Shown here in pieces: positions 51,989 to 60,241 of a DNA stretch of 64,000 nt (position 1 is the first letter of the stretch; the number at the start of each line of letters is the position of its first letter). A model generated the notes under the pieces. The model did no database searches. It was not told the DNA's origin and saw only the letters and a list, made by a program, of their open reading frames with translations. The translations under genes and the position numbers were made by a program. The stretch covers positions 1 to 64,000 of the forward strand of contig NZ_BJMM01000035.1 of the NCBI RefSeq assembly GCF_006539165.1, in the 5' to 3' direction. Origin of the DNA: Streptomyces cacaoi. Lineage in GTDB: Bacteria > Actinomycetota > Actinomycetes > Streptomycetales > Streptomycetaceae.

Positions 51989-52008
51989 GAGTGGGCGCGT
52001 GCCCACTC
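51989..52008. promoter_or_regulatory. TetR operator palindrome between methyltransferase and TetR gene
   Basis: GAGTGGGC (51989-51996) and GCCCACTC (52001-52008) are perfect inverted 8-bp arms with a 4-nt spacer. A further GAGTGGGC at 51969-51976 overlaps the methyltransferase start. The site should bind the divergent TetR regulator; inferred from symmetry and location. Confidence 0.6.
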
Positions 52009-52105
52009 GTCAACGGACGGCGCGGACGACCGCCACCCGTCGCCGCCGTCCCGGCCCGCCGGAGGCCCGGCGCGGCCGGCAGCACACCGGAAGGGAGACG
52101 GCGCC

Positions 52106-52705
52106 ATGCCGACCGGGGTAGCCCTGCGCGACGCCCGCCAACAGCTCTTCGCCGCCGCCGAACGCGTCCTGCTCAGGGACGGGGCGAACGCGCTCACCAG
52201 CCGCTCCGTCACCACCGAGGCGGGCTGCGCCAAGGGCGTACTGCACCGGCACTTCGCCGACTTCGACGCCTTCCTCACCGAACTCGTGCTGGACCGCGTC
52301 GAGATGATCGAGCGGGAGGGCGAGGCGCTGCGTGGCTCCGCCGGCTCCGGCGAGATCACCGACCGTGTCACCGACGCGCTCACGGAGCTGTTCGGCTCGG
52401 TGGCCGTGGCGATCGTCGGCCTCGTCACGGCCCGCGACGCGCTGCGCGCCCGGCTGCGGGAGGCCACCGGCGGGACGGGCGTGCCGCTCCTGACCCAGGC
52501 GGCGGCCGCGCTCGCCGCCTACCTCACCGCCGAACGCGAACTCGGCCGCCTCGCCCCGGACTCCGACGTCGACACCCTCGCCCTGACCCTGATCGGCAGC
52601 GGGCACCTGCTGTTCGCCGGGCGGGACGGGGGTCCGCCGCCGCGTGCGGAGGTCGAGCGGGTCGTGGCGGGTGCCCTGGGCGGGGCCGTGCGCCGGCCGG
52701 CGTGA
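52106..52705 (+). CDS. TetR/AcrR family regulator
   Basis: A 199-residue TetR protein. N-terminal HTH: RQQLFAAAERVLLRDGANALTSRSVTTEAGCAKGVLHRHFADFDAFLTELVL (about 10-60), then a helical effector domain (TDRVTDALTELFGSVAVAIVGLVTARDALRARL). ATG 52106 has AAGGGAG upstream; the frame is open further left but uninformative. It is divergent from the methyltransferase gene and likely represses it and itself through the GAGTGGGC palindrome. The ligand is unknown. After its stop, 52706-52824 is low-complexity with repeated CCCCTTCGAAGCC/CCCCTCGACG units. Confidence 0.88.
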   Translation: MPTGVALRDARQQLFAAAERVLLRDGANALTSRSVTTEAGCAKGVLHRHFADFDAFLTELVLDRVEMIEREGEALRGSAGSGEITDRVTDALTELFGSVAVAIVGLVTARDALRARLREATGGTGVPLLTQAAAALAAYLTAERELGRLAPDSDVDTLALTLIGSGHLLFAGRDGGPPPRAEVERVVAGALGGAVRRPA

Positions 52706-52824
52706 CGGACCCGTCCCCTTCGCATCCCCTTCGGCTCCCCTTCGAAGCCCCCTCGACGCCCCCTCGACGCCCCTCGAAGCTCGCCCCGGTTCTCCGGCAC
52801 CCCGGCCGCCCGGCGCCCGGGCCG

Positions 52825-53757
52825 CTACCGCCTGCCGCCGCCGAGCCGGGTGCGGACGGCGCCCGCCGCGCTGGCGAGTACGGCGAGGCCGCCGAGGGCG
52901 AGCGGCCAGGTGAGCCGTTCGTTCAGGAACAGCGCGGCCCAGGCGAGGCCGAGGACGGGCTGGGCGAGCTGTATCTGGGAGACCTGGGAGATGGGGCCGA
53001 GGGCGAGGCCGCGGTACCAGGCGAAGTAGCCGAGGAACATGCTGACCACGGCGAGATAGCCGAAGGCGGCCCATTCGGTGGGGGTTCCGGTGGGCGGGTG
53101 CCCGGCCACGGCGTAACCGGTGAGGGCGGTCATCGGCGGGGCGGCGAGCACGAGGGCCCAGGAGATGGTCTGCCAGGCGCCGAGTTCGCGGGCGAGGAGT
53201 CCGCCTTCCGCGTAGCCGATCCCGGCGGCGGCGACGGCGCCGAGCAGCAGCAGATCGGACCAGTGCAGTCCGCCGAGGCCGCCGCCCTGGAGCGCGGCGA
53301 AGCCGAGCGTGACGACGGCGCCGACGGCGGCCATGCACCAGAAGGACCTCGGCGGGCGTTCGTGGCCGCGGAGCACGGCGGCGACCGCGGTGACGGCGGG
53401 CAGCAGGGCGATCACGACGGCGCTGTGCCCGGCCGAGGCGGTGGTGAGCGCGAAGGAGGTGAGCACGGGGAAGCCGACGACGACGCCCCCGGCGACGACC
53501 CCGAGCCGGGCCCACTGGATACCGCGGGGCAGCCGCTGCCTGGTGCACACCAGGGCGAGGGCGGCGAGGACGGCGGCGACCACGGCCCGGCCGCAGCCGG
53601 CGAACAGCGGGGTCATACCGGAGTCCGCGACGGCGACGCGGGTGAACGGCACGGTGAACGAGAACGAGGTGACGCCGAGGAGGCCCCACCACAGGCCCGC
53701 GCGGGAGGGCGATAGCACCGAGGGGTTGTCGACAGTAGCGCTACTGTTGTTCGTCAT
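52825..53757 (-). CDS. EamA/DMT-family transporter
   Basis: A 310-residue ten-helix transporter with two EamA repeats: LWWGLLGVTSFSFTVPFTRVAVADSGM...FAGCGRAVVAAVLAALALV, then AGHSAVVIALLPAVTAVAAVLRGHERPPRSFWCMAAVGAVVTLGFAAL, then the second unit ending ISQVSQIQLAQPVLGLAWAALFLNERLTWPLALGGLAVLASAAG. It probably exports an amino acid or other metabolite. The ATG (53757-53755) overlaps the ATG of the divergent MocR regulator, so no room exists for a leader and the mRNA is likely leaderless. N-terminal residues MTNNSS arise from the operator palindrome. Confidence 0.85.
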   Translation of the reverse strand: MTNNSSATVDNPSVLSPSRAGLWWGLLGVTSFSFTVPFTRVAVADSGMTPLFAGCGRAVVAAVLAALALVCTRQRLPRGIQWARLGVVAGGVVVGFPVLTSFALTTASAGHSAVVIALLPAVTAVAAVLRGHERPPRSFWCMAAVGAVVTLGFAALQGGGLGGLHWSDLLLLGAVAAAGIGYAEGGLLARELGAWQTISWALVLAAPPMTALTGYAVAGHPPTGTPTEWAAFGYLAVVSMFLGYFAWYRGLALGPISQVSQIQLAQPVLGLAWAALFLNERLTWPLALGGLAVLASAAGAVRTRLGGGRR

Positions 53758-53769
53758 GAACAACAGTAG
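53732..53769. promoter_or_regulatory. operator carrying both start codons of the EamA//MocR pair
   Basis: ACAGTAGCGCTACTGT (53732-53747) is a perfect 16-bp palindrome. CTACTGTTGTTC (53741-53752) and GAACAACAGTAG (53758-53769) are perfect 12-bp inverted arms around GTCAT, which contains both ATGs. ACAGTAG occurs as two direct copies 31 bp apart plus one inverted copy. MocR-type regulators bind such mixed repeats; binding here is inferred. Confidence 0.7.
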
Positions 53770-55171
53770 CAGCGTGGACCGGCTCGTCTCCGGGCTCCAG
53801 GAGTGGCTGGCGACGGCGCTACCGGGCGCGAAACTGCCGGCCACCCGGGCGCTGGTGGCGCAGTACGGGGCGAGCCCGGTCACGGTGCAGAAGGCGCTGC
53901 GGGTCCTCGCCGCACAGGGGAAGGTCGAGAGCCGGCCCGGCGTGGGCACCTTCGTCCGGGCCGAGCGCACCGCACGCGCGCCCGACCACGGGTGGCAGAC
54001 GGCGGCGCTCGGTACGCCCCGGCACCGCTCCCGGCAGCTGTCGGCCGCGCTGCGGACCGTCCCGAACGAGGTGATCGCGCTGCACGCCGGCTACCCGGAC
54101 CGCGAACTGTTGCCCGAGCGCCTGGTCCGGGCCGCGTTCGCCCGCGCCGCCCGCGGTGACGCCGCCGTCGGACGGCCCCCGGCCGCCGGACTGCCCGAAC
54201 TCCAGGCGTGGTTCGCGACGGAGCTGGGCGACGCGATGCCGCCGGGGCTCGCACCGCCGGCACCGAACGACGTCGTCGTCTTCCCCGGCAGCCAGAGCGG
54301 GTTGAGCACCGTCTTCCGCGCCCTGGTCGGCGCGGGCCGCCCGCTGGTCGTGGAGTCGCCGACCTACTGGGGCGCGATCCTCGCCGCCGAGCAGGTGGGG
54401 GTGCGGCTCGTGCCGGTGCCCAGCGGCCCGGCCGGACCCGATCCGGACGAGCTGGCACGCGCCGTCGAGCAGAGCGGCGCCCGGGCGTTCTACGCACAGC
54501 CGAACTTCGCCAACCCGACCGGCGCCCGGTGGCCGGACCGGTCCGCCGAGCGGGTGCTCGACCTCGTCCGCGCACACGGCGCCTTCCTCATCGAGGACGA
54601 CTGGGCACACGACTTCGGCATCTCCGCCACACCGTTCCCGCTGGCCGCCCGGGACGACAGCGGGCACGTCGTCCATCTGCGCTCGCTGACCAAGAGCGTC
54701 TCCCCCGCCGTGCGGGTCGCCGGGGTCGTCGCGCGCGGCCCGGCCCGCGCCCGGATCCTGGCCGCCGCCCAGGCCGAGTCCCTGTACGTCAGCGGGCTCC
54801 TCCAGGCCGTCGCGCTGGACGTCGTCACCCAGCCCGCCTGGCGCACCCATCTGCGCGGCCTGCGCCGGCAGCTCGCCGCCCGCCGGGACCTCCTCGTCGA
54901 CGCGCTGCGCGCCCACGCGCCGGGCGCACAGCTGGACGCCGTGCCGGAGGGCGGGCTGAACCTGTGGGTGCGGCTGCCGGACACCACCGACCTGGACCGG
55001 CTCGTCCAGGACTGCGAGACGGAGGGCGTGGTCGTCGCGCCCGGCACCGAGTGGTTCCCCGCCGAACCCGCCGGGGCCCATCTGCGCCTCAACTACTCGG
55101 GCCCCGGCCCCGGCGCCTTCCCCGAGGGCGCCCGCGCACTCGGCCGGGCCCTCGCGCGGCAGCCGGGGTAG
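53756..55171 (+). CDS. MocR-type regulator (GntR-HTH fused to PLP aminotransferase fold)
   Basis: A 471-residue MocR/PdxR family protein. The winged HTH occupies residues 1-75 (LVSGLQEWLATALPGAKLPATRALVAQYGASPVTVQKALRVLAAQGKVESRPGVGTFV). A fold-type-I aminotransferase domain follows (ALHAGYPDRELLP, VVFPGSQSGLSTVFRAL, YAQPNFANPTGARWPD, FLIEDDWAHDFG, and SLTKSVSPAVRVAGVVA with the PLP-binding Lys). Such proteins sense PLP, PLP adducts or amino acids and control a neighbouring gene, here the divergent EamA exporter. The two start codons overlap within an inverted repeat, so a leaderless transcript is likely. An internal GTG at codon 7 (GTGGACCGG) is the alternative start. Confidence 0.9.
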   Translation: MNNSSSVDRLVSGLQEWLATALPGAKLPATRALVAQYGASPVTVQKALRVLAAQGKVESRPGVGTFVRAERTARAPDHGWQTAALGTPRHRSRQLSAALRTVPNEVIALHAGYPDRELLPERLVRAAFARAARGDAAVGRPPAAGLPELQAWFATELGDAMPPGLAPPAPNDVVVFPGSQSGLSTVFRALVGAGRPLVVESPTYWGAILAAEQVGVRLVPVPSGPAGPDPDELARAVEQSGARAFYAQPNFANPTGARWPDRSAERVLDLVRAHGAFLIEDDWAHDFGISATPFPLAARDDSGHVVHLRSLTKSVSPAVRVAGVVARGPARARILAAAQAESLYVSGLLQAVALDVVTQPAWRTHLRGLRRQLAARRDLLVDALRAHAPGAQLDAVPEGGLNLWVRLPDTTDLDRLVQDCETEGVVVAPGTEWFPAEPAGAHLRLNYSGPGPGAFPEGARALGRALARQPG

Positions 55172-55228
55172 CGATGCGGTCCCGCCGGCCCGGAACGTCG
55201 AGGCCCTCACCCCGGCCGACGCACCGCC

Positions 55229-55423
55229 TCAGCTCTTCAGCCCCCGCGTGAACGCCTGCCATGCGACGGAGCCGAAGTAGGCGGTGCCGCCCCGCGGTTG
55301 CTTGCTGTCCCGTACGGCGCGGCCTCCGGCTCGGGTCTGTGCGACCTCTACGCATTCGTTCGAATCGCCTCCCCCCGAGTAGGACGACTTGCGGAATGCC
55401 GTGGTGGTTCCTCTGCTTCTCAT
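55229..55423 (-). CDS. DUF397 small protein of an HTH/DUF397 pair
   Basis: A 64-residue DUF397 protein: FRKSSYSGGGDSNECVEVAQ, RAVRDSKQPRGGTAYFGSVAWQAFTRGL. Its ATG overlaps the stop of the XRE regulator gene (ATGA), with GGAGGACG upstream. DUF397 proteins are usually co-encoded with an XRE/DUF5753 regulator and are thought to modulate it, as in the WhiJ/BldB-related systems of Streptomyces development. Confidence 0.9.
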   Translation of the reverse strand: MRSRGTTTAFRKSSYSGGGDSNECVEVAQTRAGGRAVRDSKQPRGGTAYFGSVAWQAFTRGLKS

Positions 55424-56295
55424 GTCGGTTCGTCCTCCCTGGGGAGCTGTTCCAGCAGGTCCCGGATGAACTGGCGGGTCCGCTCCGGTGTCAACGCGGT
55501 GGAGCGCAGCGCGTCGAAGCTGTGCGCGTAGGGGGCCGTCAGGTGTTCGTCCTCCAGGACCACGCTCTCCTCGTGGGTGTCCTGCACCACCGCGGAAGCT
55601 GCCCAGTCGCCGTCGAAAGCGAGCATGACGAAGGGCGGGGACCTGGTGGCTGAGGCCCACTCGCCCAGCGGGAGAACCTGGAGGCTGACCAGCGGCTGCT
55701 GTTCGAACCACAGGAGGTCGTGCAGCTGGGCACGGTGTGTTTCCGTGTCCGCGACGTTCGAGGTGAGCGCCGGTTCCCAGATCACCGCTGCGAGGCGCGC
55801 TCCCGACTCCAGGAACTTCCTGCGGCGCTCCTGCCGGATGCTGACGAGGCGCTCGATACGCTCCTCGTCCTTGTGCGCCCGCTTCGCGGTGGCGAGTGCG
55901 CGCGTGTACTCCGCTGTTTGCAGAAGCCCGGGCAGCAGTGCCGTCTGCCACGTGCGGATGAAGGTGGCGTCCTCTTCCAGAGCCAGGTAGTCGCCCAACT
56001 TGCCCGGCACGGGCACCGGGTGGTCGAGCCACCAGCCGCGTTTGCCGGCGGCGCGTGCGACCCGCTCCAACTGGTCCCGCGTGCGCCGGTCTTCCACCTC
56101 GTACAGGTCCAGCAGATAGCGGACCTCCGCGACGCGAGCACTGTTCATCCCCGATTCGATACGGCTGATCTTCGCGGTGGAACAGCCAAGCGCTTCGGCC
56201 GCGTGCTCCTGGTCCAACTTCGCTGCCAGCCGGTAGTGCCGCAGGGCTGCTCCGAGCCGCCTCCCGCGCATGGTGGGCTTCCGGTCAGAAGGCAT
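55420..56295 (-). CDS. XRE-family regulator with DUF5753 C-terminal domain
   Basis: A 291-residue protein. The XRE HTH lies at about 10-70 (MRGRRLGAALRHYRLAAKLDQEHAAEALGCSTAKISRIESGMNSA). The DUF5753 domain (about 100-285) has YLALEEDATFIRTWQTALLPGLLQTAEYTRALA, RRKFLESGARLAAVIWEPAL, and QLHDLLWFEQQPLVSLQVLPLGEWA. This is the WhiJ-like architecture of Streptomyces. ATG 56295 has GGGGAGG 5 nt upstream. It is coupled to the DUF397 gene and divergent from an anti-sigma-like ATPase gene; together they form the recurring developmental-regulator trio. Confidence 0.9.
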   Translation of the reverse strand: MPSDRKPTMRGRRLGAALRHYRLAAKLDQEHAAEALGCSTAKISRIESGMNSARVAEVRYLLDLYEVEDRRTRDQLERVARAAGKRGWWLDHPVPVPGKLGDYLALEEDATFIRTWQTALLPGLLQTAEYTRALATAKRAHKDEERIERLVSIRQERRRKFLESGARLAAVIWEPALTSNVADTETHRAQLHDLLWFEQQPLVSLQVLPLGEWASATRSPPFVMLAFDGDWAASAVVQDTHEESVVLEDEHLTAPYAHSFDALRSTALTPERTRQFIRDLLEQLPREDEPT

Positions 56296-56503
56296 GTGAC
56301 CTCCCCTTCGTACTGCTGCAAGTCTGCACGTGCGCTGGGTGGTTGAGGACAGCGCCCCAGACCCTCCGAGGGCTGGCAAGTTTGCCAGAGCTTTCACTTG
56401 CCGAGGCTCGACGGTTGCCCGTACCGTGAATGGCGTCACACCTGGTGCTCGAACCAGCGCAGACGGTGACACTTCGCATCCCCAACTCGCCCCAGGAGGA
56501 CGT

Positions 56504-56893
56504 ATGTCCGGGCGCCCCTGCACGGTCAGGTTCCGTATCGGTAAGGCGGCTGTGCCGCAGGCGAGGGCGTATGTGGTGCGGATACTGGGGGAGTGGCGGC
56601 TCGGGCAGGTGAGCGAGCCGGCGGCGCTGGTCACCAGCGAGTTGGTGACGAACGCGATCGTCCACGCGCGCGGCATCGGTGAATACATCGAGCTGGGCCT
56701 GGCCCGTCGGAAACGCGCACTGCTGCTGGAGGTGTCCGACTCCTACAGCTGGGCCCAGCCCGAACTGCGCAAGCCCGGGCCGGAGGAAACCCACGGCAGG
56801 GGCCTGCTGCTGGTCGACGCGCTGAGCGAGGCGTGGGGCGTACGGGAGCGCGAGGGCGCGGGCAAGACGGTGTGGGTGCGGCTCACACTCTGA
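56504..56893 (+). CDS. ATP-binding protein, SpoIIAB/RsbW-like HATPase
   Basis: A 129-residue HATPase_c domain protein: VPQARAYVVRILGEWRLGQ, then the N box LVTSELVTNAIVHARG, G1 region LLLEVSDSYSWAQP, and GRGLLLVDALSEAWGV. This fold occurs in anti-sigma factor kinases and in the small ATPases paired with XRE/DUF397 genes in Streptomyces. AGGAGGA lies 3 nt before ATG 56504. It is divergent from the XRE-DUF397 operon. Whether it phosphorylates an anti-anti-sigma factor cannot be told. Confidence 0.87.
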   Translation: MSGRPCTVRFRIGKAAVPQARAYVVRILGEWRLGQVSEPAALVTSELVTNAIVHARGIGEYIELGLARRKRALLLEVSDSYSWAQPELRKPGPEETHGRGLLLVDALSEAWGVREREGAGKTVWVRLTL

Positions 56894-56975
56894 CCACCGA
56901 GCCGACAGCGGCAGGCGCGATCGCCGGGGGCGGGCCCGCGCCCCCGCGAGGGCGTCGGGCCCGCCCGCGCCGGGC

Positions 56976-57473
56976 TCAGTCCTGCCGCTCGGTGAGGTGG
57001 GTGAAGGCGTCCAGGTTGCGGGTGGACTCGCCGCGGGAGGTGCGCCAGGCGTACTCGCGGCGGATCGCGCCGGCGAAGCCCATCTGCAGCAGGGTGTTGA
57101 AGGGGCCGTCGGCGTTCTCCAGGACGCTGCCGAGGAGCCGGTCGGTCTCCTCGGGGGTGACGGCGGCGAGCGGGAGCCGGCCGGCCAGATAGATGTCGCC
57201 GTGGCTGTCGAGCGCGTAACCCAGGCCGTAGATACGCGTGTTGCGCTCCAGCAGCCAGCGGTGCACGGCCGCGTGGTTCTCGTCCGGGCAGCGGACGACG
57301 AAGGCGTTCACCGACAGCGAGTGCGCGCCGACGACGAGGGAGCAGGTGGTCGCCAGCTTGCGTGTGCCCGGCAGTGTGACGACGTAGGAGCCCTCGGCGG
57401 GGCTCTCCCACTCCAGCTCGGCGTCCCGCAGCGTCTGTTCGATCACCGCACGCGCGGTGGCCTGGTCACCCAT
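56976..57473 (-). CDS. YbjN domain-containing protein
   Basis: A 165-residue protein of the YbjN family (type III secretion chaperone-like fold): IEQTLRDAELEWESPAEGSYVVTLPG, NAFVVRCPDENHAAVHRWLLERNTRIYGLGYALDSHGDIYLAGRLPL, LLQMGFAGAIRREYAWR. The family is common in actinobacteria, with no defined biochemical role. Its start overlaps the 3' end of mshA by 8 bp and it is co-oriented downstream of it, so the two are probably cotranscribed, as in other streptomycetes. Confidence 0.85.
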   Translation of the reverse strand: MGDQATARAVIEQTLRDAELEWESPAEGSYVVTLPGTRKLATTCSLVVGAHSLSVNAFVVRCPDENHAAVHRWLLERNTRIYGLGYALDSHGDIYLAGRLPLAAVTPEETDRLLGSVLENADGPFNTLLQMGFAGAIRREYAWRTSRGESTRNLDAFTHLTERQD

Positions 57474-59130
57474 GGGGCGATCGTAGGCGACGGCGGCGTT
57501 CGTGCAGGGCCTCGGTGTAGACGTCGGCGGTGGCCGCGGCGGCGGCGCCCCAGCCGAAGCCGCGGGCGTGCCGGGCGGCCTCGGCGCCGAGCCGCCCGGC
57601 CAGCGCCGGGTCCGTCGTGAAGCGGCGCAGCGCCCGCGCGTACTCGGCCGGGTCGTGCCCGTCGATCAGATAGCCGCTGACGCCGTCGCGGACGACGACG
57701 GGCAGCCCGCCGACGGAGGCGGCGACGACGGGCGTCCCGCACGCCTGCGCCTCCGCAGCGACCAGCCCGAAGGACTCGCTGTAGGAGGGCATCACCAGGA
57801 CGGAGGCCGCCCGGTACCAGTCGGCGAGCTGCTCCTGGCCGACCGGCGGACGGAACAGCACCATGTCCGCTATGCCGAGCTCGGCCGCGAGCTTGTGCAG
57901 CCCCTCCGGTTTGGCCAGCCCGCTGCCGCTCGGCCCGCCGACCACCGGGACGACCATGCGACGGCGCAGCGACGGGTCCTCGTCGACGAGCAGCGCGGCC
58001 GCCCGCAGCAGCACATCGGGCGCCTTGAGCGGCTGGATGCGGCCGGCGAACAGCGGGATCACCGCGTCCCGCGGCAGGCCGAGCCGGGCGCGGGCCGCCG
58101 CCCGGCCGTCGCCCGGCCGGAACCGGCCCAGGTTGACGCCGGGGTGGACCACCGCCGTCCGCTCGGCCGGCGCCTCGTAGTGCCGGACCAGCTCGCCGGC
58201 CTCCTCGACGGTGTTGGCGATCAGCCGGTCGGCCGCGCCGACGATCTGCGTCTCGCCGATGACCCGCGCGGCCGGCTCGGGGGTGTCGCCCGCGGCGAGC
58301 GCGGCGTTCTTCACCTTCGCCATCGTGTGCATCGCGTGCACCAGCGGGACGCCCCAGCGCTGCGAGGCGAGCCAGCCGACGTGGCCGGAGAGCCAGTAGT
58401 GCGAGTGGACGAGGTCGTAGTAGCCGGGCCGGTGCCGGGCCCACACCTGCATCACCCCGTGGGTGAAGGCACACAGCTGGGCCGGCAGCTCCTCCTTGGA
58501 CAGCCCCTCGTAGGGGCCGGCGTCGATGTGCCGCACCAGCACGCCGGGCGCCAGCTCCACCGCCGGGGCCAGGGTGCCGTTCGTGGCCCGGGTGAAGATC
58601 TCCACCTCCACGCCCTGCTCAGCCAGCTGCCGGGCCAGCTCGACGATGTAGACGTTCATGCCGCCCGCGTCGCCGGTGCCCGGCTGGTGCAGCGGGGAGG
58701 TGTGCACGCTGAGCATCGCCACCCGGCGCGGGCGGCGCGGGCCGGGCAGCCGCAACAGCGACTGCTTGCCCTTCGCCTGCTGCCGCACGGCCCTCACCTG
58801 CTGCTTGACCTGCTCGACCGGTCCGACCTGCGCACCCTGCTTGCTCTGCCTGCCGGGCCTGCCCTGTTTGTCCTGCTTGTTCGGCCTGCCCTGCTTGCCG
58901 GTCTTGAACTGCTCGATCTGGTTGATCCGCTCGATCTGCTGGTTCTGCCCCGGCTGCCCGGGGCGCCCGGGCTGCTGGAGCTGCTCGATCCGCTCGGTCC
59001 GGTTCACCTGCTGCGGTGGACCGAACGGGGGCGACGGCTCTCCGGGATCCGTCGCCGTCGTGGAACGGCCGGCGTCCGCCGGCTCCCTCCGCCCGTGCCC
59101 TTGACCGATCCGGGACGCGTCATGGCTCAC
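57466..59130 (-). CDS. mshA: D-inositol-3-phosphate glycosyltransferase (mycothiol biosynthesis)
   Basis: A 554-residue GT4 glycosyltransferase that joins GlcNAc from UDP-GlcNAc to 1L-inositol-1-phosphate, the first step of mycothiol. The catalytic GT-B fold begins about residue 135: RRVAMLSVHTSPLHQPGTGDAGGMNVYIVELARQL (nucleotide-sugar loop), HAMHTMAKVKNAALAAGD, then VPVVGGPSGSG, VMPSYSESFGLVAAEAQACGTPVVAA (E-x7-E). Odd: the first 134 residues form a Gln/Lys/Arg/Gly-rich extension with repeats such as QGRPNKQDKQGRPGRQSKQG, not part of the enzyme fold. No alternative ATG is near the core. It is cotranscribed with the YbjN gene. Confidence 0.92.
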   Translation of the reverse strand: MSHDASRIGQGHGRREPADAGRSTTATDPGEPSPPFGPPQQVNRTERIEQLQQPGRPGQPGQNQQIERINQIEQFKTGKQGRPNKQDKQGRPGRQSKQGAQVGPVEQVKQQVRAVRQQAKGKQSLLRLPGPRRPRRVAMLSVHTSPLHQPGTGDAGGMNVYIVELARQLAEQGVEVEIFTRATNGTLAPAVELAPGVLVRHIDAGPYEGLSKEELPAQLCAFTHGVMQVWARHRPGYYDLVHSHYWLSGHVGWLASQRWGVPLVHAMHTMAKVKNAALAAGDTPEPAARVIGETQIVGAADRLIANTVEEAGELVRHYEAPAERTAVVHPGVNLGRFRPGDGRAAARARLGLPRDAVIPLFAGRIQPLKAPDVLLRAAALLVDEDPSLRRRMVVPVVGGPSGSGLAKPEGLHKLAAELGIADMVLFRPPVGQEQLADWYRAASVLVMPSYSESFGLVAAEAQACGTPVVAASVGGLPVVVRDGVSGYLIDGHDPAEYARALRRFTTDPALAGRLGAEAARHARGFGWGAAAAATADVYTEALHERRRRLRSPHG

Positions 59131-59342
59131 GGTGCCGATGCCTCCTCCGGTACGGAACGGGGCGTGGACCGGCCCTTACGGCGTCAACAGCGGAGGGGTT
59201 GCCTCCCCTTCCCGTTCCGCTCCCCACTTTGCCGAATCGTGACCGGAACCGCTCCCGGAGCGCCCGTACCGCCGGTGGAGAGCCCGCGCCGGAAGCCGCC
59301 CCCTCGGCAGGAAGCGCCTCCGCCGCCCCGCACGACGCCCAC

Positions 59343-59387
59343 ACGACGGCCCGCACGACGGCCCGCACGACGGCCCGCACGACGGCC
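59343..59387. repeat. 12-bp tandem repeat ACGACGGCCCGC, 3.75 copies
   Basis: Units at 59343, 59355 and 59367 are identical and a partial fourth follows. They lie 39 bp upstream of the methyltransferase start, inside its expected promoter region, so copy number could change expression. Effect is inference. Confidence 0.8.
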
Positions 59388-59425
59388 CCGGACCGGCCGC
59401 ATCCGGACGGACATACCCTCGAAGC

Positions 59426-60241
59426 ATGCCCACCCGTGTTCCCCCCTCGTCCCGGCCGGTGGGGACGGTCACGCGCGGGACGACGAACCCGAACCGGCTG
59501 CGCCGCATGGACCGCTGGATCGCCGCCGTCCACGCCTCCGCGCTCCGCCGCAGCCTGCACCCGCCGACCGCCGTCGATCTCGGCTACGGAGCCGCGCCCT
59601 GGACCGTCGTCGAACTGTGGCAGCGGCTGCGTGCCGTACGCCCCGACGTGCGGGTGCACGGCGTCGAGATCGATCCGGTGCGGGTCGCCGCCGCCCTCCC
59701 GTACGCCCGCGAGGGCCTGGACTTCCGGCGCGGCGGCTTCGAACTGCCGGTGCCCGGCGACGCCGGTGCGAGCCTGATCCGCGCCGCGAACGTGCTCCGC
59801 CAGTACGACGAGGCACAGGTGGGCCCCGCGTGGGAACGGCTGTGCGCCCGGCTCGCCCCGGACGGGCTGCTCGTCGAGGGCACCTGCGACGAGGTCGGAC
59901 GCCGCCACGTATGGGTCGCGCTCGGCCCCGAAGGCCCCCGCACGGTGACCTTCGCCGCCCGCCTCGGCACCCTCGCCACCCCCTCCGACCTGGCCGAACG
60001 CCTGCCCAAGGCGCTGATACACCGCAACGTGCCGGGCGAGCCCGTGCACGCCTTCCTCCGCGACTTCGACCGCGCCTGGGCCGCCGCCGCGCCCTACGGC
60101 GCCCTCGGCGCCCGGCAGCGCTGGATCCGGGCCGCCGCCGCCCTCGCCCCGCACTGGCCGCTGACCGACGGACCGCGCCGCTGGCGCCAGGGCGAACTCA
60201 CCGTCCGCTGGGAGGCGCTGGCCCCGCGCGGCCTGCCGTGA
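59426..60241 (+). CDS. class I SAM-dependent methyltransferase-like protein
   Basis: A 271-residue protein with a Rossmann methyltransferase pattern: TAVDLGYGAAPWTVVELWQRL (a modified glycine motif, GYGAAP), VRVHGVEIDPVRV, RAANVLRQYDEAQVGPAWERLCARLAPDGLLVEG. The acidic and glycine residues differ from the typical GxGxG, so SAM binding is likely but not certain. Substrate unknown. It is conserved next to mshA in Streptomyces as I recall. ATG 59426 follows a weak GAAGC. Confidence 0.78.
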   Translation: MPTRVPPSSRPVGTVTRGTTNPNRLRRMDRWIAAVHASALRRSLHPPTAVDLGYGAAPWTVVELWQRLRAVRPDVRVHGVEIDPVRVAAALPYAREGLDFRRGGFELPVPGDAGASLIRAANVLRQYDEAQVGPAWERLCARLAPDGLLVEGTCDEVGRRHVWVALGPEGPRTVTFAARLGTLATPSDLAERLPKALIHRNVPGEPVHAFLRDFDRAWAAAAPYGALGARQRWIRAAAALAPHWPLTDGPRRWRQGELTVRWEALAPRGLP

